The position numbers and the translations under genes were made by a program. Positions 1 through 5,410 of a DNA stretch of 8,917 nucleotides are shown in pieces; within the stretch, counting starts at the first letter, position 1, and the number at the start of each line of letters is the position of its first letter. The DNA comes from Prevotella sp. UBA7594. GTDB taxonomy: Bacteria; Bacteroidota; Bacteroidia; Bacteroidales; Bacteroidaceae. The DNA is taken from NCBI GenBank assembly GCA_002490315.1, contig DLKG01000092.1:1-8917 (forward strand), written 5' to 3'. The notes below the pieces were generated by a model that was not told the DNA's origin, searched no databases, and saw nothing but the letters and a program-made list of their open reading frames with translations.

Positions 1-26
1 TCTTAACTCCTTAACTCCTTAGCTCC
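1..26. repeat. Octamer tandem repeat across the MATE stop codon
   Basis: CTTAACTC (2-9), CTTAACTC (10-17) and CTTAGCTC (18-25) are three 8-base copies. On the minus strand they encode the last MATE residues and the TAA stop at 5-3. Because the period is 8, TAA occurs on the minus strand at 21-19, 13-11 and 5-3, once in each reading frame. The array may continue past the window edge. Confidence 0.75.
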
Positions 27-1433
27 TTTCATTTTCCAACATTTCAGTTTCACCAAGAAAATCGCTCCCCTGAAGCACAGCTCCATACACATGGCGAGCC
101 ACACTCCCTTCAGTCCCATCGACGGTGCGAGGAGAGCGGCGAGCGTTATGCGCACGCCCCACATCGAGGCGAGGTTCATGATGCTCGGCACGAGCGTCTT
201 TGCCGCTCCGACAAAGACGCCGTAGCAGACGATGGCGGCGGCGAACATCGGTTCGGCGAACGCCTCTATGCGCAGCACTTCCACTCCCAGGCGCCTCACC
301 TCCTCGGAGGGCGTCATCAGCGCCATGGCAAACGGCGAGCCGACGTACATCACCACTCCCATCAACGCCATCACCGCCATGCCGAGACCTACGGATAGCC
401 ACGCGAAACGCTTCATCAGTTCGTGGCGCCCTGCTCCGAGGCTTTGCCCCACAAGCGTCGTGGCAGCGTCGGAAATGCCGTAGCCGGGCATATAGCAAAG
501 GCTCTCGACGATGATGCCGAAGGAGTTGGCAGCTATGGCAAACGTGCCGAGCGGAGCAATGATGATGGTAGTGACGACATAGGCGGAGCACATGATGGTC
601 TGCTGCAGGCCCATCGGCAAGCCTATCTTGAGAGCGCGCCTGACGACGTTCCACGTCGGCAGAAAGCGTCCGCTGTCAATCTTCAGCGACAGTTCCTTGC
701 TGCGGAAGCAGAGTATGTACATTGTTATGGAGGCGGCGACGAGCTCGGCGGCAGCTGTACCTATTCCTGCTCCCACCACTCCGAGTCCGGCTCCAGGCAC
801 GGCGACGGTGCTCCCGAGAATGTCAAGGGTGCGCGAGGGGAATATTAGGAAGAAGTTGAACACCACGTCGAGCGTCATCATCACGACGCTCATGACGCTC
901 GGCACGACCATGTTGCCCGAGCTGCGTAGCATGCCCGACCCGAACATCGAAAACTGGAATACTGGCAAGGCGACGGCAATGATGGCAAAATATGCCGAGG
1001 CTGTGGGGTTGATGGAGTCGTTGCCTCCGAGCCATGAGGGCAGGAAGGGGCTGACGGCGAGTGCCAGCAAGCCTATCAGCGCACTCACCACGAACACCGA
1101 CATGATGCCCTGGCGCAGAGTGGCGCGTGCCTGCGTGCCGTCGTTGGCGCCAAGCTGATGGCTCACCTGCACGTAGAAGCCGGCGGCAGCTGCCGAGCAG
1201 ATGCTGCCCATGAGCCACGTCGTGGTCTCGATGAGGCCGATGGCAGCCGACGCCTCCGCGCCGAGACTGCCCACCATCGACGCGTCGATGTACTGCATCA
1301 TGGTCGTCGTGAGCTGTGCGAGTATGGCGGGAGTGGCGAGTTGCAGCACGAGACGCGCCTGCTCGCCGAGAGTCATCGGCTTGTTTTGGCGTATCATGGC
1401 AAGCAACTGGTCTTTCTTTTGGTTGCGTTTCAT
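3..1433 (-). CDS. MATE family efflux transporter
   Basis: This is a multidrug and toxin extrusion (MATE, NorM/DinF-like) inner-membrane exporter. The family pumps cationic or other small molecules out of the cell in exchange for H+ or Na+. The protein is 476 residues, normal for the family, and largely hydrophobic with room for about 12 membrane helices. The two pseudo-symmetric halves are visible: an early LATPAI segment (32-37) with VSHQLGAND (90-98), and GLPMGLQQT (271-279) with VGQSLGAGR (328-336); these paired motifs are typical of MATE repeats. The open frame continues upstream to a TTG at 1487, but the ATG at 1433 is preferred. It lies about 25 bases after a good -7 box, and the extra 18 residues do not look like MATE sequence. 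An AraC-type regulator lies 115 bases upstream on the same strand and is a plausible controller. The stop codon lies in an octamer repeat. The substrate cannot be told from sequence. Confidence 0.93.
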   Translation of the reverse strand: MKRNQKKDQLLAMIRQNKPMTLGEQARLVLQLATPAILAQLTTTMMQYIDASMVGSLGAEASAAIGLIETTTWLMGSICSAAAAGFYVQVSHQLGANDGTQARATLRQGIMSVFVVSALIGLLALAVSPFLPSWLGGNDSINPTASAYFAIIAVALPVFQFSMFGSGMLRSSGNMVVPSVMSVVMMTLDVVFNFFLIFPSRTLDILGSTVAVPGAGLGVVGAGIGTAAAELVAASITMYILCFRSKELSLKIDSGRFLPTWNVVRRALKIGLPMGLQQTIMCSAYVVTTIIIAPLGTFAIAANSFGIIVESLCYMPGYGISDAATTLVGQSLGAGRHELMKRFAWLSVGLGMAVMALMGVVMYVGSPFAMALMTPSEEVRRLGVEVLRIEAFAEPMFAAAIVCYGVFVGAAKTLVPSIMNLASMWGVRITLAALLAPSMGLKGVWLAMCMELCFRGAIFLVKLKCWKMKGAKELRS

Positions 1434-1457
1434 AAAAGAATGGATGGGTATACCGCG

Positions 1458-1488
1458 CGAAGTTACGAAAAAAATGCGGATATACAAA
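1458..1488 (-). promoter_or_regulatory. Bacteroidetes-type promoter of the MATE gene
   Basis: On the minus strand TTTG lies at 1488-1485, followed by a 19-base spacer and TAACTTCG at 1465-1458. The latter matches the Bacteroidetes -7 consensus TAnnTTTG with one mismatch. Spacing and distance to the ATG (1433) fit that promoter class and imply a leader of about 20 bases. This excludes the upstream TTG start at 1487. The call is pattern matching by eye. Confidence 0.6.
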
Positions 1489-1502
1489 CGGTGGTTTCCT
1501 GT

Positions 1503-1550
1503 AATCGGTAATAATGTTTACAAAATCCGTAAACGGGGTTTTTCCCGATT
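1503..1550. promoter_or_regulatory. Nested inverted repeat between the small AraC gene and the MATE promoter
   Basis: An inner inverted repeat GTTTAC (1516-1521), 7 bases, GTAAAC (1529-1534) sits inside an outer pair AATCGG (1503-1508) and CCGATT (1545-1550). The two are nearly concentric (centres 1525 and 1526.5). A shorter pair CGGG (1534-1537) and CCCG (1544-1547) overlaps the right arm. The outer arm ends inside the stop codon of the regulator gene, and the left edge is 15 bases upstream of the MATE -33 element. It could be an operator for MATE or a hairpin ending the regulator transcript; no T tract clearly favours termination. Confidence 0.5.
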
Positions 1551-1920
1551 AGCGCTGCGGACGGCAATGGCGATAGTACTGTTTGGGCGACATTCCCGTG
1601 ATTTGCTTGAAATAGCGATTGAACGTGGAGAGGGAGTTGAAGCCGCTCTCCGCTGCCACTTCCGCCATAGTCCGGCGTCCGTCGTGCCACATGGCTTTTA
1701 TCAAGGCGCAAGCGTCCTCAACGCGAAACGTGTTGAGGAAATCATAGAAAGTCGTTGAGAGATGGCTGTTGAAATAATCGGAAAGGTACGTCTTGTTGGT
1801 GCCAATGGCGAGAGCCACGTCGAAGAGCGTAATCTTTGGGTTGAGATAGAGATGGTCTTTCCTCATCACTTCGTCAAGCCTCTGCGCCATTACACTGTGC
1901 CTTGATGTTTCTTTTTTCAT
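1549..1920 (-). CDS. Free-standing AraC/XylS-type DNA-binding protein (MarA-sized)
   Basis: This 123-residue protein consists almost entirely of an AraC/XylS C-terminal domain with two helix-turn-helix units. The first is around residues 32-52 (LFDVALAIGTNKTYLSDYF). The second is around 84-105, followed by the family signature through GMSPKQYY (109-116). There is no ligand-binding or sensor domain. The size resembles MarA/SoxS/Rob-type single-domain activators, some of which control efflux pumps in enterobacteria. The ATG at 1920 is preceded by a perfect TAnnTTTG box, so the short form is probably the true product rather than a fragment. However, its first half resembles the C-termini of longer Bacteroidetes membrane-sensor AraC proteins, so descent from a truncated larger regulator is possible. 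It is transcribed toward the MATE gene 115 bases away; control of that gene is an inference. Confidence 0.85.
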   Translation of the reverse strand: MKKETSRHSVMAQRLDEVMRKDHLYLNPKITLFDVALAIGTNKTYLSDYFNSHLSTTFYDFLNTFRVEDACALIKAMWHDGRRTMAEVAAESGFNSLSTFNRYFKQITGMSPKQYYRHCRPQR

Positions 1921-1940
1921 ATTTGGGCTATTTTTCCGAG

Positions 1941-1967
1941 CAAATGTACGAAAAATGTTGCTAACAA
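1941..1967 (-). promoter_or_regulatory. Promoter of the small AraC-type regulator
   Basis: The minus strand has TACATTTG at 1948-1941, an exact TAnnTTTG -7 box, with TTG at 1967-1965 after a 16-base spacer, slightly short for the class. The start codon at 1920 lies 20 bases downstream of the box, the usual geometry here. Confidence 0.55.
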
Positions 1968-2048
1968 CAGGTCGTTTGCATTGTCGGATGGAAGCCCGTT
2001 TGTTGAAAATTGAACGTTTGACTAATTTTTAATTCCTTGACGTGCGGC

Positions 2049-2067
2049 TGTATATCGATTGTATATC
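2049..2067. repeat. Direct repeat TGTATATC x2, 11-base spacing
   Basis: TGTATATC occurs at 2049-2056 and again at 2060-2067, one helical turn apart. It lies in the 184-base gap between the two AraC-family genes, downstream of the larger one and 82 bases upstream of the smaller one's -33 element. AraC-type proteins often bind direct repeats, so a regulatory site is possible. The motif is AT-rich and may be chance. Confidence 0.35.
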
Positions 2068-2104
2068 ACGCGACAGACGTGGCGTAGCAGGCATAAGCAA
2101 GGCG

Positions 2105-3022
2105 TCAGTTGACTTTTCTGTACTCGCTGGGTGTCTGCCCCGTGCCTCGCTTGAAGAAGCGGTTGAAATGCTGCGAGTAATTGAAGCCGAGCGAATAGGA
2201 AATCTCGCTGATGCTCTTCTCCGAGCCGAGAAGCTTGTCCTTGGCGAGTTCGAGCACTCGCTTCTGTATCATCTCCTGCGGTGTGTGGCCCGTCTCTTTC
2301 TTCACGAGGTCGCCGAAATAGTTTGACGAGAGGAAGCAACGCTCAGCAAAGTACTTGACGGTTGGGAGCCCGCATCTCATCGCCGTGTCGCCCTCGAAAT
2401 ATTCGTTGAGCAACTGCTCGAAGCGCGTGAGGACATCGCGGTTGACATTCTGGCGCGTTACAAACTGCCGTTCGTAGAAGCGTATGCAATAGTCGAGCAG
2501 GAGCTGGATGTTGCGGCATACGAGACGTTTCGTATGGATGTCGATGGAGTGGTTGAGCTCGTTCTTTATGTTTTGCAGACACTCGCGGAAGATGCCTCGC
2601 TCCTCCTCGGAGAGATGGAGCGCCTCGCGCGAGTCGTAGGAGAAGAAGCTGTAGTGGCGTATGTCGCGCCCGAGGTCAGTGCCACGTATGAGGTCGGGAT
2701 GGAAGAGCAGGCCGATGCAGGGCGTGGCTGCCGGTTCGGCAGGCTTACGGTGGCGTATCTTCACAATCTGTCCGGGGGCAAAGCTCACGACGGTGCCCTC
2801 CTGATAGTCATAGGGCTGGCGTCCGTAGGTGATGTCGCCGCAGAAGGTCTGCTTGAGGAAGATGGCGTACACGCCGTAGTAGATGGAACATTCATCTGGC
2901 AAGCCGTGCTTGGTAACGGTGTCGAAATCGACGACCGTCACGAGCGGATGCTTGGTCTCTATGCCGTATATCTTGTTGTACGTGTCAATAGTGTCAATGT
3001 GTATGATGTTCTCCTTTTCCAT
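2105..3022 (-). CDS. AraC family transcriptional regulator (full length)
   Basis: A 305-residue cytoplasmic regulator of the AraC/XylS family at the usual length of about 300. The N-terminal half has a cupin-like sensing region (about 45-118, including EGTVVSFAPGQ at 75-85). The C-terminal 100 residues carry the paired helix-turn-helix domain. The first helix-turn-helix is around 220-243 (TVKYFAERCFLSSNYFGDLV), the second around 270-293, ending in the TGQTPSEYRK signature (294-303). This architecture is common in Bacteroidetes, where such proteins sense a small molecule and activate or repress neighbouring genes. The ATG at 3022 follows a perfect TAnnTTTG box. The gene diverges from the flippase at 3134, sharing a 111-base control region, so the flippase is the natural first candidate target. 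The effector is unknown. Confidence 0.92.
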   Translation of the reverse strand: MEKENIIHIDTIDTYNKIYGIETKHPLVTVVDFDTVTKHGLPDECSIYYGVYAIFLKQTFCGDITYGRQPYDYQEGTVVSFAPGQIVKIRHRKPAEPAATPCIGLLFHPDLIRGTDLGRDIRHYSFFSYDSREALHLSEEERGIFRECLQNIKNELNHSIDIHTKRLVCRNIQLLLDYCIRFYERQFVTRQNVNRDVLTRFEQLLNEYFEGDTAMRCGLPTVKYFAERCFLSSNYFGDLVKKETGHTPQEMIQKRVLELAKDKLLGSEKSISEISYSLGFNYSQHFNRFFKRGTGQTPSEYRKVN

Positions 3023-3050
3023 AATGTATAGTATTTCTCGTTGTACGGGG

Positions 3051-3077
3051 CAAATTTACATCATTTCTTCGACACAA
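3051..3077 (-). promoter_or_regulatory. Promoter of the full-length AraC regulator
   Basis: TAAATTTG on the minus strand at 3058-3051 matches the -7 box TAnnTTTG exactly. TTG at 3077-3075 is a possible -33 element with a 16-base spacer. The ATG at 3022 lies 28 bases beyond the box. Confidence 0.5.
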
Positions 3078-3089
3078 TGTGTATAAGAA

Positions 3090-3117
3090 TTACGGAAAAT
3101 GAGTAATTTTGCCGTAA
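3090..3117. promoter_or_regulatory. Palindrome covering the flippase -7 box
   Basis: TTACGGAAAAT (3090-3100), a five-base centre, then ATTTT (3106-3110), one extra G (3111), and CCGTAA (3112-3117) form an 11-bp inverted repeat with a single bulged base. The right arm includes most of the flippase -7 element (3104-3111) and reaches the predicted transcription start, the usual position of a repressor operator. Part of the symmetry is AT-rich. The outer TTACGG/CCGTAA arms are the more specific part. Confidence 0.45.
3104..3111 (+). promoter_or_regulatory. -7 box of the flippase promoter
   Basis: TAATTTTG on the plus strand matches TAnnTTTG exactly and lies 22 bases before the ATG at 3134. No good -33 TTG is seen; TGTG at 3078-3081 with a 22-base spacer is the nearest candidate. 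The weak upstream element may mean an activator is needed. Confidence 0.5.
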
Positions 3118-3133
3118 AAACATTACACTAAAT

Positions 3134-4570
3134 ATGGAGACACTGAAGGAAAAGACAGCCAAGGGACTGCTGTGGGGCGGCCTCAACAGCGGCGTGCAGC
3201 AGGTGGTGGGACTGGCGTTCGGCATCATTCTCGGACGACTTCTCGCGCCCGACGACTATGGTATGATGGCAATGATAAGCATCTTCTCGCTTGTCGCCAC
3301 TGCCCTTCAGGACAGCGGCTTCCGCACGGCTCTCGCCAATCTGGAGGAGCCGAAGGCGGAGGACTACAACTCCGTGTTCTGGTTTAACATCATCGTGGCT
3401 TCGACGATGTACATCGTGCTCTTCTTCGCCGCGCCGCTCATCGGCGACTACTACCACACGCCGCGCGTCGTGCCGCTCTGCCGCTACGCCTTCCTGAGCA
3501 TTGTCATCGCTTCGCTCGGCACGGCACAGTCGGCATGGCTCTTCAAGCATCTCCAGGCGAAGCAGCAGGCGGCGGCTGGCGCCATCGCCGTCCTGGCGTC
3601 GAACACGGTGGGCGTCGTGATGGCGTTTGCGGGCGCAGCCTACTGGGCTTTGGCGACGCAGGGTCTTGTCTACGTCGGCGTCAACACGGCGCTGCAATGG
3701 CATTTCTCACCATGGCGCCCTACGGTGCATGACATATCCTTTGCGCCCGTCAGACGGATGTGGCGTTTCTCGTGCAAGATACTCGCCACGACCATAATGA
3801 CGTGCGTGAACAACAACGTGCTCAACATCCTCCTTGGACATTACTTCTCGCCGCGCGACACGGGCAACTACAACCAGGCCTACCAATGGAACACGAAATG
3901 CTACTCGCTCGTACAGAGCATGGTGGCGCAAGTGGCGCAGCCCGTGCTCGTCAGCCTCGGTTCTGAACCGGGCAGGCAGCTCGGAGTGTTCCGCAAGATG
4001 ATGCGCTTCACGTCGTTCATCACCTTTCCCTTGCTCCTCGGCTTCGGACTCGTGGCGCAGGAGTTCATCGTGCTTGCCATCGGCGAGAAATGGCGTGCTT
4101 CGGCAGAACTGATACAGATACTGTGCGTGGCTGGCGCGACGATGCCCATCGCCACGCTCTTCTCCAACATGATTATCTCCAAGGGACGCTCGGGCACGTT
4201 CTTCTGGTGTACATTCTCGCTCGGCGTGGTGCAGATAGCGACGATGATGCTGATATGGCAGCAGGGCATACGCACGATGGTTGGTGCCTACACGGCGCTC
4301 AATGTCGGATGGCTGCTCGTCTGGCTCTTCTTCGTGCGCCGTCTTACGGGCTACGGCTATCGCCTCTTTCTCGGCGACTGTCTGCCTTTCGCCCTCACTG
4401 CTGCCGCCGTCATGGCAGCCACGCATTACGCCACGCTGCCCATCAGCAACCTTTGGGCGCTGCTTGCCGCTCGCGTCGTGCTTGCCGCCGTGCTCTATTA
4501 TGGGGTGATGAAGCTCGCGCGGGTGAAGATATTGGCGGAGTGCGAGAGGTTTATCGCAAGAAAACGTTAA
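3134..4570 (+). CDS. Oligosaccharide flippase family protein (Wzx/WzxC-like, MOP superfamily)
   Basis: A 478-residue multi-pass inner-membrane protein of the polysaccharide transporter branch of the MOP superfamily. These flippases move undecaprenyl-linked glycan units from the cytoplasmic to the periplasmic face for O-antigen, capsule or exopolysaccharide assembly. The N-terminus has the typical KTAKGLLWGGLNSGVQQVVGL start (7-27), then GRLLAPDDYGMMAM (34-47), a hallmark of the family. The mid-protein YFSPRDTGNYNQAY segment (237-250) and YSLVQSMVAQVAQPVLVSL (257-275) fit the WzxC/Polysacc_synt_3 group. Length and hydrophobic pattern suggest 12-14 helices. The ATG is positioned 22 bases after a good -7 box. 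No glycosyltransferase or polymerase gene lies next to it within this window, so it is an orphan or stand-alone flippase whose glycan cannot be inferred. It probably depends on, or is controlled by, the divergent AraC regulator. Confidence 0.92.
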   Translation: METLKEKTAKGLLWGGLNSGVQQVVGLAFGIILGRLLAPDDYGMMAMISIFSLVATALQDSGFRTALANLEEPKAEDYNSVFWFNIIVASTMYIVLFFAAPLIGDYYHTPRVVPLCRYAFLSIVIASLGTAQSAWLFKHLQAKQQAAAGAIAVLASNTVGVVMAFAGAAYWALATQGLVYVGVNTALQWHFSPWRPTVHDISFAPVRRMWRFSCKILATTIMTCVNNNVLNILLGHYFSPRDTGNYNQAYQWNTKCYSLVQSMVAQVAQPVLVSLGSEPGRQLGVFRKMMRFTSFITFPLLLGFGLVAQEFIVLAIGEKWRASAELIQILCVAGATMPIATLFSNMIISKGRSGTFFWCTFSLGVVQIATMMLIWQQGIRTMVGAYTALNVGWLLVWLFFVRRLTGYGYRLFLGDCLPFALTAAAVMAATHYATLPISNLWALLAARVVLAAVLYYGVMKLARVKILAECERFIARKR

Positions 4571-4583
4571 GAAGAAAGGGCTT

Positions 4584-4599
4584 GTCCGACATTCCGGAC
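4584..4599. repeat. Short inverted repeat after the flippase gene
   Basis: GTCCG (4584-4588) and CGGAC (4595-4599) form a 5-bp stem with a 6-base loop, starting 14 bases after the flippase stop. It is small and has no following T tract, so it may be only the first hairpin of the structured intergenic region. Confidence 0.35.
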
Positions 4600-4610
4600 T
4601 ATGTCATCGC

Positions 4611-4651
4611 AAAAACAATAAATGGGGGCGTCCCCTCTCCCATTTATTGTT
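4611..4651. terminator. Perfect 13-bp hairpin, probable bidirectional terminator
   Basis: AACAATAAATGGG (4614-4626) pairs perfectly with CCCATTTATTGTT (4639-4651) around a 12-base loop. An alternative shorter stem, GGGG (4625-4628) with CCCC (4632-4635), competes at the top. Read on the minus strand the stem runs into TTTTT (4615-4611), a U tract fitting intrinsic termination of the operon ending at 4776. On the plus strand the hairpin also ends the flippase transcript region but lacks a clear U run. The flippase stop is 43 bases to the left. Confidence 0.65.
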
Positions 4652-4660
4652 GTAATTTGA

Positions 4661-4748
4661 GAAGCGGCGCTTTGGTAATGCCAAAGCGCCGCTTTATCAC
4701 TTCTAAAGTGCCGCTTTAGGCAGCCTAAAGCGGCACTTTAGAAACCTT
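4661..4748. repeat. Four-unit 22-base array forming two related hairpins
   Basis: Four 13-base motifs of form AAAGYGSCRCTTT (first unit begins GAAG) start at 4661, 4683, 4705 and 4727, exactly 22 bases apart. Units 1 and 2 pair as a hairpin (4662-4675 with 4681-4694, 14 bp perfect). Units 3 and 4 pair as a 20-bp perfect hairpin (4701-4720 with 4724-4743) with a 3-base loop. The hairpins align in the same register over 44 bases and differ at paired positions so that pairing is kept: 4665/4691 C-G against 4709/4735 T-A, 4667/4689 G-C against 4711/4733 C-G, and 4674/4682 G-C against 4718/4726 A-T. It lies between convergent genes. It could be a duplicated terminator, a REP-like dispersed palindrome, or a protein-binding array. 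Confidence 0.8.
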
Positions 4749-4775
4749 AATCTTATCTATCTGAAAATCAGTCGT

Positions 4776-5408
4776 TTACAATTTTCTTATTACTGTCAGT
4801 CCGTCGCGCATGGGCAATATGAGTTGCTCGACGCGAGTGTCGGCGGCAACGTGGTCGTTGAAGCGGCGTATGCCGATGGTCTGTTGGTCGTGGTCGTAGG
4901 CGCGGTCGGTGACGTGGCCGTCCCAGAGCGTGTTGTCGGCGAGGATGAAGCCTCCGGGGCGCACGAGAGGCATGGCCATCTCGTAGGTCTCGACGTAGGT
5001 GCGCTTGTCGCCGTCGAGAAACGCCATGTCGAACGTTACGCCGAGCTGCGGTGCGAGGTCGTTGGCGTCGCCGATGATGAAGTTTATCTTGTCGGCTACG
5101 GGCGAGCCTTCTATCCACGGGCGCGTGAAGTCCTCCATCTCGTCGTTGATTTCAAATGTCCACACCTTGCCGTCCTCGGGCAGTCCCTCAGCCATGCAGA
5201 TGGCGCTGTAGCCCGAGAAGGTGCCCACTTCAAGGATGTTCTTCGGCCTCACCATGCTGACAAGCATCTTCAGCAGGCGTCCCTGAAGATGTCCCGACGC
5301 CATGCGTCCGTGTATGGTGTGGATGTTGGTGGCGCGGTAGAGACGATAGAGATAGTCACCCTCTGGCGACGTATGTGAGCGTACGTATTTTTCGAGTTCT
5401 TCCGTCAT
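4776..5408 (-). CDS. Class I SAM-dependent O-methyltransferase (Methyltransf_3, catechol/caffeoyl-CoA type)
   Basis: A 210-residue cytoplasmic enzyme of the metal-dependent O-methyltransferase family (COMT/CCoAOMT-like). This family transfers a methyl group from S-adenosylmethionine to a hydroxyl, typically on a catechol-like ring. The SAM-binding motif I is ILEVGTFSGYSAI (58-70), with the acidic motif II in WTFEIND (83-89). The metal and catalytic residues are present: D132 in LDGDK (131-135, with K135), and D158-N159 in ILADNTLWDG (155-164). Length is typical of the short bacterial members. The ATG at 5408 lies two bases after the aroQ stop, so the two genes are surely co-transcribed and probably translationally coupled. 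The natural acceptor of such bacterial enzymes is usually unknown. Proximity to a shikimate enzyme makes an aromatic substrate tempting, but that is only a guess. Confidence 0.92.
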   Translation of the reverse strand: MTEELEKYVRSHTSPEGDYLYRLYRATNIHTIHGRMASGHLQGRLLKMLVSMVRPKNILEVGTFSGYSAICMAEGLPEDGKVWTFEINDEMEDFTRPWIEGSPVADKINFIIGDANDLAPQLGVTFDMAFLDGDKRTYVETYEMAMPLVRPGGFILADNTLWDGHVTDRAYDHDQQTIGIRRFNDHVAADTRVEQLILPMRDGLTVIRKL

Positions 5409-5410
5409 GC

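Noticed and set aside
1434..1487. TTG start adding 18 residues to the MATE protein (likewise TTG starts at 7474 for LemA and 8890 for the hemolysin III protein).
   Set aside because: In each case a nearby ATG gives a normal family N-terminus. For MATE the TTG overlaps the -33 promoter element itself.
2022..2339. Open frames on both strands across 2022-2339 that might be small genes downstream of the AraC regulator.
   Set aside because: They overlap the conserved helix-turn-helix coding region and encode Arg-rich sequence without recognisable features. The non-overlapping part (1921-2104) holds only promoter-like and repeat elements.
3707..4426. A 239-codon minus-strand frame inside the flippase gene, and a 209-codon plus frame at 4090-4719.
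   Set aside because: Both lie over the clear flippase coding frame, are Arg/His-rich with no family features, and the second runs through the intergenic hairpins.
4661..4748. Regularly spaced repeats suggesting a CRISPR array.
   Set aside because: The period is 22 bases with 13-base palindromic motifs and only 9-base gaps that are themselves part of the stems. There are no unique spacers of 30 bases or more and no cas genes in view.
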